From: JAVVEW01 sp032251045
Lineage (GTDB): Bacteria > Pseudomonadota > Gammaproteobacteria > Methylococcales > Methylomonadaceae
Direction: 5' to 3'
Length of the DNA: 63,093 bases
Assembly: GCA_032251045.1 (NCBI GenBank)
Contig: JAVVEW010000008.1
Coordinates: forward strand, 1 to 63,093
Shown: in pieces, positions 1-8,100 of the stretch
Layout: each line of letters opens with the position of its first letter
Numbering within the stretch: the first letter of the stretch is position 1
Notes under the pieces: generated by a model
Database searches by the model: none
Told to the model about the DNA's origin: nothing
Seen by the model: the letters and a program-made list of their open reading frames with translations, nothing else
Program-made: the position numbers and the translations under genes

Positions 1-105
1 TATCAAGCACGCAACCAGCCAATTCACCTGATTGGCATCGAGTTCAGCAAGGATACCCGCAATGTGATTGGGTTTGAGGTGGAGTCGCGGGCTGAGTCTG
101 CATAA
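1..105 (+). CDS. C-terminal end of an AAA-ATPase-like / PD-(D/E)XK nuclease protein (partial)
   Basis: The window opens inside an open frame of 34 codons that ends in TAA. The visible residues (LIGIEFSKDTRNVIGFEVE) match the usual last strands of the DUF1703 / PD-(D/E)XK nuclease superfamily 9 proteins, which have an AAA-ATPase-like front half and a nuclease-like tail ending in a block of the type hLhGheFSkxxRNIxxFexE. The bulk of the protein lies outside the window, so its length and completeness cannot be judged. These proteins are often found in multiple copies and their function is poorly defined. The assignment rests on this short tail only. Confidence 0.55.
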   Translation, partial: YQARNQPIHLIGIEFSKDTRNVIGFEVESRAESA

Positions 106-341
106 TAAGGTTATGCCCATCGCAGATCAACTACGGTATAAGGATGCTGTAAATACATCTGTATGAGTTCTTATGGCATATATGCTGGCGAAGCCTTTGC
201 CCCCGATGCTTCCTTGGGTATTGCCGATATGAAGTACACAAGGTGTAACGCAAAGTTCGCTTTCAAGATGGCAAAATTGTACTAAGCTTGAGCTGGCTTG
301 TGCGACAAGCCATGTTTTTCCAATTAACTCGGGAGCTAATC

Positions 342-593
342 ATGAAGTTATTGTTTTCTTTTGTTTTATTGCTCTTTTCAGCCACTGTCTTGGCAGTGCC
401 GGTTAATGTCAACAAAGAAAGCGCTGAGAAAATTGCAGAATCACTCAAGGGTGTCGGTTTGAAAAAAGCTGAGGCTATTGTCAAATATCGTCAAGAACAT
501 GGCGCATTCAAATCTGCTGATGATTTAACCCATGTTTCAGGGATTGGCGCTAAAACCGTGGAAACAATTAAGCAAGACATTCTTTTGAAATAA
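342..593 (+). CDS. ComEA-like exported helix-hairpin-helix protein
   Basis: An 83-residue protein beginning at ATG 342, chosen because GGGAG lies 6-7 bases upstream and because this start opens directly onto a signal peptide (residues 1-18, cleavage probably after VLA). The open frame extends further 5' to a TTG codon, but that would bury the signal peptide. The mature part is a pair of helix-hairpin-helix units (GVGLKKAEAIVKYR and VSGIGAKTVETIKQ), as in the DNA-binding domain of ComEA. In ComEA this domain binds double-stranded DNA during uptake. Standalone short versions are common in gammaproteobacteria, and their link to competence is usually inferred. The gene stands alone and is followed by two palindromes. 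Confidence 0.85.
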   Translation: MKLLFSFVLLLFSATVLAVPVNVNKESAEKIAESLKGVGLKKAEAIVKYRQEHGAFKSADDLTHVSGIGAKTVETIKQDILLK

Positions 594-611
594 GTTTTTC
601 AAGCCTTAAAA

Positions 612-637
612 GTTCGGTAGGCTTAAGCCTGCCGAAC
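612..637. terminator. 26-nt palindrome, probable bidirectional terminator
   Basis: The arms GTTCGGTAGGC and GCCTGCCGAAC flank a TTAA centre, with a single position that would be a G-U pair in RNA. It sits just after the ComEA-like gene and before the convergent galE stop. No long T tract follows, so termination is inferred from position and stem strength. Confidence 0.5.
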
Positions 638-665
638 GGCATTTTGCCATCGATGGCAAAATGCC
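638..665. repeat. Perfect 28-nt palindrome adjoining the previous hairpin
   Basis: The half-site GGCATTTTGCCATC is followed directly by its exact reverse complement, giving 28 bases of perfect two-fold symmetry. It abuts the 612-637 palindrome without a gap. It lies between two convergent genes. It may be part of a bidirectional terminator, a REP-like element or a protein-binding site. Confidence 0.6.
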
Positions 666-713
666 GCATTGCTCTGCCTGATAAAGTGAGAGCACCTCGT
701 TTATGTTTGAGCT

Positions 714-1769
714 TCAGGCATAACCGTCGGGATTGGATGATTGCCAGCGCCAGGTATCGGCCAGCATGGCGGTAAGGTCAAGCTGTGCTTGCCAGCCTAA
801 TTCGCGCCAGGCCTTAGTGGGGTCGGCGTAACAAATGGCAATATCACCAGGCCGACGCGGGGCGATTTGGTAGGGTATGTCCTGGCCGGTGACCTCGATG
901 AAGGTCTTGACCAGATCCAGTACGCTGTAGCCTTGGCCTGTTCCCAGGTTGTAAGCTTGCCAATCGGTAGTTTCTTGCGCCTGGTTGAACAATTTTTCCA
1001 GCGCCTTGACATGACCTTTGGCCAAGTCAACCACATGAATGTAATCGCGCACCCCGGTACCATCATGGGTTGGGTAGTCATCACCGAATACCGACAGTTG
1101 TTTGAGCTTGCCGACGGCAACTTGAGAGATATAAGGCATCAGGTTATTGGGAATATCTTTTGGATCCTCGCCAATCAAACCGCTTTTGTGCGCGCCAATG
1201 GGGTTGAAATAGCGCAGCACCGAAATCTGCCAAGGCTGATTGGCGTGCTGTAAACGGTCAGCGTCCACGAAATCACTGAGCATGGACTCTATGAACCACT
1301 TACTGCGGCCATATGGATTGGTTGCTGACAATGGGAAATCTTCGGTGATGGGGACAGACTTCGGTTCGCCATACACGGTAGCCGAGGAACTGAATACCAG
1401 GCGTTTAACGTGATGTTCCGCCATGACCTCGGTTAATACTTGTGTACCATAGACATTGTTGCGGTAATACCAGGCCGGTTTAGCGCATGATTCGCCCACC
1501 GCTTTTAAGCCAGCGAAATGCACGACGGCGTCGATAGGGTGGTCTGTAAAAACCTGCGATAGAGCTTCGGTATGAGTGATATCCACAGCGTAACAGGCAA
1601 ATTCTCGACCGGTAATTTGCATGACTCGCTGTAAGGCTTCGGGTTTGCTGTTGCTGAAGTTATCGACCACAACCAGGTCGAAACCGGCTTGCAGTAATTC
1701 AACACAGGTATGGCTGCCGATGTAACCGGCGCCACCGGTGACTAGAATGGTGTTGTTGGAAGTCATCAT
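714..1769 (-). CDS. galE: UDP-glucose 4-epimerase
   Basis: A 351-residue short-chain dehydrogenase/reductase-type epimerase that interconverts UDP-glucose and UDP-galactose with bound NAD. The N-terminal Rossmann motif TGGAGYIGSH and the catalytic Tyr-x-x-x-Lys (PYGRSK) are present, with the SSSATVYGEP block carrying the catalytic Ser/Thr region. Length is typical (about 340 residues). The protein starts with two consecutive Met codons, so the start may be one residue later. No same-strand neighbour suggests an operon. Together with glf about 5 kb away it could provide UDP-galactofuranose for surface glycans. Confidence 0.95.
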   Translation of the reverse strand: MMTSNNTILVTGGAGYIGSHTCVELLQAGFDLVVVDNFSNSKPEALQRVMQITGREFACYAVDITHTEALSQVFTDHPIDAVVHFAGLKAVGESCAKPAWYYRNNVYGTQVLTEVMAEHHVKRLVFSSSATVYGEPKSVPITEDFPLSATNPYGRSKWFIESMLSDFVDADRLQHANQPWQISVLRYFNPIGAHKSGLIGEDPKDIPNNLMPYISQVAVGKLKQLSVFGDDYPTHDGTGVRDYIHVVDLAKGHVKALEKLFNQAQETTDWQAYNLGTGQGYSVLDLVKTFIEVTGQDIPYQIAPRRPGDIAICYADPTKAWRELGWQAQLDLTAMLADTWRWQSSNPDGYA

Positions 1770-1791
1770 TTAAGCAGGTGGTTGAAAAGCA

Positions 1792-2435
1792 TCAATAGAT
1801 GAATTTGCTGATTTTGGCATTCTTCTCGTTCTTTAGGACGAGGATTCCTACGGCGCTCAAGCAATATGCTTGAGTCGCTTCTTGGGTTCTTGGCTCGACG
1901 CCCTTACAGCCGGGCGAAGTCTTTGCACAAGCTAACGGGGCGTGTCCCACCCTTAAAACATTGATCGCGCCGACTAAATCGGCGTTTGCCTCGAAACCAC
2001 AGTCCACACAATCGAACCGCGCTTTGTACGCTAACTGGCGGCGGAACTCGAACCCGCTTTGATCGAGGATGGCTTGGTTCAGGCCGGATTTGGCCTGAAC
2101 GTTTTTGCCCGATGTCTCAGGGATGCCTGACGCTGACTGGGACATCTTCCGATTCTGAACCTGCAAATCCTTGATACACACCCTGGCGTGGTTTTGTGCA
2201 GGTAGTCGCGTCGGTCATTACTGATACGAGCATAAATTTTCTGAACGTTGGCTTTCGCCTTCTTCCAGTTGTTGCTGAATGTCTGTGTGCGGCTCATGGC
2301 TTGCTGAGCCTTCGCCAAGGCTTTCTCTTGGTGTTGTTCTGGTTCCCACGTTCCTTGGTGGAAGCCCATGCCGTTCGTATTGGTAGGCTTAAGCGTTTCA
2401 TGGCTGTAATTATACGTGGTCTATGTGAAAAATAA
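1792..2435 (-). pseudogene. tnpB: Decayed IS200/IS605-family tnpB (OrfB) transposon nuclease
   Basis: Two overlapping minus-strand frames together carry recognisable TnpB blocks. One frame (about 2079-2400) has KALAKAQQAMSRTQTFSNNW and RISNDRRDYLHKTT. The other (about 1792-2181) has KSGLNQAILDQSGFEFRRQL, then FDCVDCGFEANADLVGAINV and the EATQ..AVGI tail typical of these proteins. The frames do not join: the segment after DYLHKTT is shifted. The stretch between RRQLAYK and the last zinc-ribbon half is missing, which removes the first CxxC pair. The N-terminal wedge/RuvC-I region is also absent. The gene is therefore truncated, frameshifted and internally deleted, and no TnpA is present. Confidence 0.85.
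1815..1852 (-). mobile_element. Right-end hairpin of the tnpB element (omegaRNA-type region)
   Basis: Read on the minus strand, the end of tnpB runs into GTAGGAATCCTCGTCC...ACGAG..GAATGCCAA, with a small stem (CTCGT/ACGAG at 1825-1829 and 1838-1842). This resembles the GTAGGAATCCCC...GGGGAGGATGTCAA right ends of IS605 OrfB elements, where the transposon end doubles as the 3' part of the TnpB guide RNA. Recognition is by eye. The exact element boundary and target site cannot be fixed from one copy. Confidence 0.5.
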
Positions 2436-2733
2436 TGATATTCGACAGCTTAGACACTTTGAGATTGTTCGGCAGTACGTCGAGCAACAACAGAGACCAA
2501 ACTAACGATCAGGACACTCTCGTGTCCGCGCTATCCATCCCCGCCCTGAACGGTTCATTGTTAAACAGACGTGGCGACGTGATACTATGGTCTGGCGTAG
2601 CTTATCGGGATAAGCTACCTGCCTTATTGCAGGCAACTGAAACGATATCCTGACCAGGCTATGTGAGTGCTGTTGCCGGTTTTTGTGAATTTGTTGGCAA
2701 AGCTGGCTGTTTTTTATTTGTTCAGGAGGTTTT
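2436..2733. other. Intergenic stretch with a short hairpin
   Basis: About 300 bases lie between the tnpB remnant and the next gene, with no convincing coding frame. A 9-bp perfect stem with a 4-base loop occurs at 2597-2618 (GTAGCTTAT / ATAAGCTAC). The stretch may be the flank or left end of the decayed element. The ribosome-binding site of the next gene (CAGGAGG) lies at its 3' edge. Confidence 0.4.
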
Positions 2734-3420
2734 ATGCGTTGCAATATAGCTTTACTGGTCGCACTGTCGCTGGCCGGCAGCCCTGTTTTGGCGGATCGTA
2801 TTGGTGGTACGGCCAGGGCTGATTTTAGTAGCAATACCTTGATCGTTCCTTGTGTTTTGGTGAATAACCTGGGTAATGGGCTTGACGGTCGCTATTTTGA
2901 TGTGGAATTGGAACGTCGAGGTAATTCATTCAATTACGAACTCAGTTTTGTTGAGCTGGAAGATAGCGCAACGTGTGAGACGATCGCTAATTTTGCTGAA
3001 TTTGAAGACGTTGACCTGGATGATTTAGTGCGGGGCCAAGGCCGTGGTCGTGGCAGTGACGATGATGATAACGCCGTGATAGTGCCGCCTACCGCTGACG
3101 GTGTCAGAATGTTTCTTAAGTGTGAGGTGGACAGTAACGCCACTAAGTCAGAGGTAGAAATCGATGTGGCTGGCTTGGTTCCCGGTGATTATGTCGCCAG
3201 AGTAACGTCAGGTTTGGACTCAGTGGAATCTGCCCCGCTCAATGTTCGGGCGGGTGAGCGAGTGGAATTTGAGTTTGATAGCGATGCGGATGATATTTCC
3301 CGTGGCGATACGGAAATTCCAGGCAGTTTCATTCAGAACCAGTCTGTACTGGCTGCAATTATCAATGCTGAAGGGGCTACATTGGTCAGCGCCGAGGCAC
3401 GCTGCAAATTAGATGACTGA
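2734..3420 (+). CDS. Acidic exported protein of unknown function
   Basis: A 228-residue protein with a clear signal peptide (residues 1-20, cleavage after VLA). CAGGAGG lies 7-8 bases before the ATG. I do not recognise a named family. The mature chain is rich in Asp and Glu. It has a low-complexity linker near residues 108-121 (GQGRGRG then a run of Asp) separating an N-terminal beta-rich part from a C-terminal part rich in Val, Glu and Asp. Five cysteines remain in the mature region. The C-terminal half (VPGDYVARVTSGLDSVES and following) looks like a beta-sandwich. It is probably periplasmic or secreted. A strong terminator follows directly. Confidence 0.75.
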   Translation: MRCNIALLVALSLAGSPVLADRIGGTARADFSSNTLIVPCVLVNNLGNGLDGRYFDVELERRGNSFNYELSFVELEDSATCETIANFAEFEDVDLDDLVRGQGRGRGSDDDDNAVIVPPTADGVRMFLKCEVDSNATKSEVEIDVAGLVPGDYVARVTSGLDSVESAPLNVRAGERVEFEFDSDADDISRGDTEIPGSFIQNQSVLAAIINAEGATLVSAEARCKLDD

Positions 3421-3446
3421 CACTAACTTGGTCTGATTAAGGACAT

Positions 3447-3482
3447 AAAAAAACCGGACGGTTATGGATCGCCCGGTTTTTT
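3447..3482. terminator. Bidirectional intrinsic terminator
   Basis: An A-run and ACCGG arm pair with CCGGT and a T-run (AAAAAAACCGG ... CCGGTTTTTT). The hairpin lies between the convergent exported-protein gene and the EF-G gene, and has U-tracts in both directions. Confidence 0.85.
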
Positions 3483-3537
3483 AATGTCGACTGAGCCGGG
3501 TCGGTTGATACCGACCCAGCCCGGCAGGTTGCAACGA

Positions 3538-5622
3538 TTATTTCTTTTCGTTGCGCGCTTTGGTCTCTTCGATAACCTGATCGGCCACATTTTTGGGGCA
3601 GGGCAGGTAGTGGGCAAATTCCATCGAGAATTGGCCACGACCGGAGGTCATAGTGCGCAGGTCGCCGATATAGCCAAACATTTCGCTCAAGGGTGCTTCA
3701 GCTTTAATGCGCACGCCGGTAGCGCCAGGTTCTTGGGATTTGATCATGCCGCGGCGACGGTTCAGGTCACCAATCACATCACCAACATGGTCTTCGGGGG
3801 TGAAGACGTCGATTTTCATGATCGGCTCCATTAGCTGCGGACTGGCTTTCGGTATGGTTTGCCGATAGGCCGCTTTCGAGGCAATTTCAAAGGCAATGGC
3901 CGAGGAGTCAACGGCATGGAAAGCACCATCGGTCAGGGTGACTTTAATGTCCTGGCACGGGAATCCAGCCATGACACCTTTTTCCATACTCAGTTCAAAG
4001 CCTTTTTCCACGGCAGGCCAGTATTCACGAGGCACGTTGCCGCCGGTAACCTTGGATTCAAACTGAAAGCCAGAACCGGTTTCACCGGGTTCGATGATGT
4101 AGTCGATTTTCGCAAATTGTCCAGAACCACCGGTTTGCTTTTTGTGGGTATAGCTGTCTTCAACACGCTTGGTAATGGTTTCGCGGTAGGCAACCTGTGG
4201 TTTGCCCACGGTGACATCGATCTTGTGCGTGCGTTTCAGAATATCCACCTTGATATCCAGATGCAGCTCGCCCATGCCCTTGAGAATGGTTTCGCCGCTT
4301 TCCTGGTCGGTTTCGACACGGAATGATGGATCTTCCTGAATCATTTTGCCCAGGGCAATGCCCAGTTTTTCCGAGGCTGCTTTATCATTCGGGGCCACGG
4401 CAACCGAGATAACCGGATCCGGGAACACCATGGGTTCCAGGGTGGCCGGCTTGTTTGGATCGCACAGGGTATGGCCGGTTTGCACATTTTTCATGCCCAA
4501 CACGGCAACAATGTCACCGGCTTGCGCCTGGTCGAGTTCGTTTCGGTCGTTAGCGTGCATTTCCACGATACGGCCAATACGCTCGGTTTTACCGGTAAAA
4601 GTGTTAAGCACGGTATCGCCTTTGGCGATTTTGCCGGAATAAATGCGGATGAAGGTCAAAGCACCATAACGGTCGTCCATGATTTTGAACGCCAGCGCAC
4701 GCAGCGGTTTTTCAGCATCGACGATGGCGAAAGTGCCGGTGTCATTGCCTTCTAAGTCCACTTCAGGCTGAGGATTGACTTCAGTTGGGTTAGGCAGATA
4801 ATCGATTACGGCATCCAGAATCAGTTGTACGCCTTTGTTCTTGAATGAAGAGCCGCAATAGGTCGGGAAAAAGTCCATGTTCACTGTTCCTTTACGGATG
4901 CAGCGTTTCAGGGTGTCGATATCCGGCATTTCGCCTTCCAGATATTTTTCCATGACGTCATCATCCTGTTCGACGACTTTTTCGATCAATTCCGAACGCC
5001 ATTGTTCGACATCGTCTTTCATGTCTTCCGGCACGTCCTTGATTTCGTATTTCATCGGATCGCCGGAGTCATCCCAGATCCAGGCTTTTTCGGTTAACAG
5101 ATCCACCATGCCGACAAATTCATTTTCGCGGCCAATCGGTAGCGTCATGACCACGGGAACCGCGCCCAGAACTTCTTCTACTTGTTTGACGACGCGATAA
5201 AAATCCGCGCCGGTGCGGTCTAGTTTGTTGACATAGATGAGGCGGGATACTTTTGAGTCGTTTGCATAACGCCAGTTGGTTTCAGACTGGGGCTCAACGC
5301 CGCCTGAGCCACAGAAAACACCGATGCCGCCATCGAGAACTTTCAAGGAGCGATAAACTTCAATGGTAAAGTCAACGTGTCCCGGGGTGTCGATAATGTT
5401 GAAACGGTGGTCTTTCCAGAAACAGGTAGTCGCCGCCGATTGGATGGTAATGCCGCGCTCGGCTTCTTGCGCCATGAAATCCATGGTTGATTCACCATCA
5501 TGAACCTCGCCGAGACGGTGAATTTTGCCGGTCAGTTTCAAAATCCGTTCGGTAGTTGTGGTCTTGCCGGCATCGACATGGGCAAAAATACCAATGTTTC
5601 GGTAAAGCGATAAATCTGTCAT
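3538..5622 (-). CDS. fusA: Elongation factor G, second-type paralogue
   Basis: A 694-residue translational GTPase that drives tRNA-mRNA translocation and, with RRF, ribosome recycling. The G motifs are visible: AHVDAGKTTTTE (G1), DTPGHVDF (G3) and NKLD (G4), followed by the usual domains II-V. The start is set at ATG 5622 (MTDLSLYRNIGIF). The frame runs 42 codons further upstream, but that stretch is unlike EF-G. The gene stands alone rather than in the rpsL-rpsG-fusA-tufA operon. Signatures such as CFWKDHRFNIIDTPGHVDF and VFCGSGGVEPQSETNWRYAN recall the second EF-G of vibrios and pseudomonads (FusA2/FusB). The canonical copy is expected elsewhere in the genome. Confidence 0.92.
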   Translation of the reverse strand: MTDLSLYRNIGIFAHVDAGKTTTTERILKLTGKIHRLGEVHDGESTMDFMAQEAERGITIQSAATTCFWKDHRFNIIDTPGHVDFTIEVYRSLKVLDGGIGVFCGSGGVEPQSETNWRYANDSKVSRLIYVNKLDRTGADFYRVVKQVEEVLGAVPVVMTLPIGRENEFVGMVDLLTEKAWIWDDSGDPMKYEIKDVPEDMKDDVEQWRSELIEKVVEQDDDVMEKYLEGEMPDIDTLKRCIRKGTVNMDFFPTYCGSSFKNKGVQLILDAVIDYLPNPTEVNPQPEVDLEGNDTGTFAIVDAEKPLRALAFKIMDDRYGALTFIRIYSGKIAKGDTVLNTFTGKTERIGRIVEMHANDRNELDQAQAGDIVAVLGMKNVQTGHTLCDPNKPATLEPMVFPDPVISVAVAPNDKAASEKLGIALGKMIQEDPSFRVETDQESGETILKGMGELHLDIKVDILKRTHKIDVTVGKPQVAYRETITKRVEDSYTHKKQTGGSGQFAKIDYIIEPGETGSGFQFESKVTGGNVPREYWPAVEKGFELSMEKGVMAGFPCQDIKVTLTDGAFHAVDSSAIAFEIASKAAYRQTIPKASPQLMEPIMKIDVFTPEDHVGDVIGDLNRRRGMIKSQEPGATGVRIKAEAPLSEMFGYIGDLRTMTSGRGQFSMEFAHYLPCPKNVADQVIEETKARNEKK

Positions 5623-5817
5623 GGTTACACTCGGTTGGTTTTTCAGTAGGTTAATAGAGATGAAGCGTGGATAACAAAGCCTTAAGCAAAGCAAAACAGT
5701 GCAAAGCGACGGCGCGCTAAAAAACCAGTTATTGTAAACCATTTTCACAATTCGTACTGATAAGAATTGACTTTGACCGCAATGCTCACTTTGGAGTGTA
5801 AGTTAAGGAGATTGGAC

Positions 5818-5958
5818 GTGCTTGGCGAGACTGTTGGCAGCATGGATGGCCGTAAAGTCCCTGCAGATGAGTTCATGGCGTTCCTGGGCAAGCTAAAGCA
5901 CAGTGAAAATGCTCACACTGAGAATGGCGGCGACTTTGAGGGCGCTTTTTCGACCTGA
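5818..5958 (+). CDS. Possible 46-residue protein (GTG start)
   Basis: A short frame starting at GTG 5818 with a good AAGGAG seven bases upstream encodes a hydrophilic 46-residue chain (VLGETVGSMDGRKVPADEFM...). No family is recognised and no similar gene is seen in the window. It is listed only because of the ribosome-binding site and its position in an otherwise empty stretch. The rest of 5623-6166 holds no other supported gene. Confidence 0.3.
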   Translation: MLGETVGSMDGRKVPADEFMAFLGKLKHSENAHTENGGDFEGAFST

Positions 5959-6166
5959 AGGCGAACGCGTAGAACGGTTCTGATCGGCTGCGGGTCGATA
6001 CTCATGGGGGGGTGAGTCAATGCGGTGGGCGGAAATAAACCTTAGTGTGGTAGTATAGAAGTGTCGGCGTTCTTGCGCCCGCACAACAGGTCGGGCTGGG
6101 CAAGCTATTGTTACCGGCTGGCGCCTGTTCTTACTCATTTTTCCCCAGACTTTAAGGAAATCAGTC

Positions 6167-6550
6167 ATGACATTGTTAAAACAGCTTGCTGTTACTTTCA
6201 CTCTTTTATTTTCTGCGCTTGCGATGGTTCCGGCTTCAGCGGCTGGTAAAGTCGAAAATGCCACCGCAGAAGAGGTCGCTGTGTCGATTGCAGACGCCGT
6301 CAAGAATTCGCAAGCTGCTTTGTCTGCTTTGACTGGCAGTGAGTCGGATGATACGGTTCTAGAGCTTATCGAAGCGGCACGTCAAAATTCCAAGCGCATC
6401 GAAGTAGGGCGTTTGGATGTTAACCGCACTCGTGCGGCAGCGCATTTGAAAAAAGCGCGTCGTGCGTTGAGAAATGGTGATAAAGCAGCAGCGGAAGCAG
6501 AGCTGAACAAAGCCATTAAAGGTTATCAGGAAGTGCAGAAATTGTATTAA
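6167..6550 (+). CDS. Small exported helical protein of unknown function
   Basis: A 127-residue protein starting at ATG 6167 with AAGGAAA upstream. Residues 1-26 form a signal peptide (cleavage after ASA). The mature part is predicted almost fully helical. It ends in a segment rich in Ala, Lys and Glu (HLKKARRALRNGDKAAAEAE) that resembles a tetratricopeptide-type helical hairpin. No cysteines are present and no enzymatic motif is recognised. A periplasmic structural or binding role is possible but not shown. It has no operon partner on the same strand within 250 bases. Confidence 0.75.
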   Translation: MTLLKQLAVTFTLLFSALAMVPASAAGKVENATAEEVAVSIADAVKNSQAALSALTGSESDDTVLELIEAARQNSKRIEVGRLDVNRTRAAAHLKKARRALRNGDKAAAEAELNKAIKGYQEVQKLY

Positions 6551-6617
6551 GGTGCCAAGCCTAAAGGGGCTTAGGTCGCCCTGAAGGCTGTTGGCGTTTG
6601 TGCAGACGCTTATATTT

Positions 6618-6652
6618 CCGCCGGATAGCGTAGCTCGTCTTCCGGCGGCTTT
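6618..6652 (+). terminator. Weak intrinsic terminator
   Basis: The arms CCGCCGGA and TCCGGCGG pair exactly across a 15-base loop and are followed by CTTTA, a short T-rich end. It lies 70 bases past the small exported protein gene. Confidence 0.5.
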
Positions 6653-6809
6653 AGTGCTTCCCATCCATCCGCATCGTCTTGGCTTCACCGCTCAAATTAA
6701 GACACCTATGACTGCGATAGTGCGGCTGCTTGCGATGCGCTGTCACGAAGTTGTCATGGTGCTTGACTAAGTTGTAACGTTATTACCACTTTTCAAGGAG
6801 AGTTGCTTG

Positions 6810-7946
6810 ATGCAGGAAAAGCCGATTTTGATTGTGGGCTGTGGCTTTGCTGGCGCCACATTGGCTCGGGAATTGGCCGAGCATGGCTACCGTATTCAGA
6901 TCATCGATAAACGTGATCACATTGCCGGCAATGCTTATGATCCGGTGGATGAGGGCACACGCATCCGTGTGCATCGTTATGGGCCGCATATCTTTCATAC
7001 CAATAATCAAGGCATATTCGATTATTTGTCCAGGTTTACTGAGTGGCTGGACTACCGCCACCGCGTGGAAGCCTGGGTTGATGATACCGGCTATGTGCCT
7101 TTGCCTATCAATCGAACCACGTTAAATCGGGTGTTTAACAAACAGCTCTCGTCCGAGGATGCAGTCAAAGCTTTTCTGGAAACATTGCGTTGTCACCACG
7201 CCCAGCCAGCCAATGCCCGACAGATGGCGGAAAATGTGTTCGGTACCGAGTTAACGGAGCTGTTTTTTGCTCGTTACACCCAGAAGATGTGGGACTTAAC
7301 CTTAGATGAATTACCCAGCGATGTGTTAGCGCGATTGCCGGTGCGTTATGACGACAATCCTGACTATTTCAACGATCGCATCCAGGCCATGCCCAAACAT
7401 GGCTATGTCCGCTTATTTGAAAACCTGCTCGATCATGACGCTATTCAAGTGCATCTGAATACGGAATTTGCCAAATCCATGGAAAAGGACTACCTGCATG
7501 TGTTCAACGCCATGCCTATCGATGTGTATTTTGATAGCTGTTACGGGCCGTTGCCTTACCGTTCGATTATTTTCGAGCACACGCAGCAGGTGACACACCA
7601 GCAACCGGTGCCTACGGTAAACTTTACCGATACCGGTCGTTATACGCGACAAACCGATTGGCGCTTGTACCCAGGCTGTGATTTAGGCGCAGAATCGGCG
7701 TGGGTGACCAAGGAAATTCCCTGCCGAGACATCGATAACCAGGGCGAGCGGTATTATCCGGTAAAAACCGTTGATGGTGCACCCCAGGCGCTGTACCGGC
7801 GTTATCGGGACAAGGCGAAAACGCTTCAGCACATGACATTCATCGGCCGCTGCGGGCAGTATATTTATTATGATATGCACCAAGTGGTGGCAAATAGTCT
7901 GAAAATCGCCGCCGATTTTCTTGCACAACAGCAGTCAGCCTCCTGA
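6810..7946 (+). CDS. glf: UDP-galactopyranose mutase
   Basis: A 378-residue FAD-dependent mutase converting UDP-galactopyranose to UDP-galactofuranose, the donor for galactofuranose in surface polysaccharides. The N-terminal dinucleotide-binding motif VGCGFAGATLARELAEHG is present. So are the family hallmarks GPHIFHTNN and the C-terminal FIGRCGQYIYYDMHQV block that contacts flavin and substrate. ATG 6810 is chosen, with AAGGAG nine bases upstream; a TTG at 6807 is a less likely start. It precedes the biotin genes by about 150 bases on the same strand but has no functional link to them. The substrate could come from galE at 714-1769. Confidence 0.95.
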   Translation: MQEKPILIVGCGFAGATLARELAEHGYRIQIIDKRDHIAGNAYDPVDEGTRIRVHRYGPHIFHTNNQGIFDYLSRFTEWLDYRHRVEAWVDDTGYVPLPINRTTLNRVFNKQLSSEDAVKAFLETLRCHHAQPANARQMAENVFGTELTELFFARYTQKMWDLTLDELPSDVLARLPVRYDDNPDYFNDRIQAMPKHGYVRLFENLLDHDAIQVHLNTEFAKSMEKDYLHVFNAMPIDVYFDSCYGPLPYRSIIFEHTQQVTHQQPVPTVNFTDTGRYTRQTDWRLYPGCDLGAESAWVTKEIPCRDIDNQGERYYPVKTVDGAPQALYRRYRDKAKTLQHMTFIGRCGQYIYYDMHQVVANSLKIAADFLAQQQSAS

Positions 7947-8100
7947 GGCCGTGCACACGGCATCTTCTTTCTTACGCCATATTAGGCGTTTACGCCAGAT
8001 TATCCCTAAGTTAGATATCGATCCATTATTCATTTATGATATAGGGTTAGGTTTAGCCTTGGTGGCTGACCCTCGTTACTCAAGAATCTCAAGGAATACC

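Noticed and set aside
163..285. A 40-codon frame (MSSYGIYAGEAFAPDASLG...) between the nuclease tail and the ComEA-like gene
   Set aside because: No ribosome-binding site, no family likeness and composition like intergenic DNA. The stretch 106-341 is left without a gene.
2435..2653. A 72-residue frame beside the tnpB remnant
   Set aside because: Low-complexity content, no ribosome-binding site, and it crosses a small hairpin. Probably chance.
5893..6303. A 136-residue minus-strand frame upstream of the small exported protein
   Set aside because: It overlaps the well-supported gene at 6167, has no start signal, and its composition (rich in Arg, Ala and Thr) fits an antisense shadow.
6648..7061. 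Long antisense frames within glf, bioF, recQ, metH, rng and others
   Set aside because: They are opposite-strand shadows of strongly supported genes in GC-biased codons and lack independent start signals.
7947..8100. BirA- or BioR-type operator before bioB
   Set aside because: Neither the TTGTAAACC/GGTTTACAA pair nor TTATCTATAA is found. Short CGCC/GGCG symmetry is not specific.
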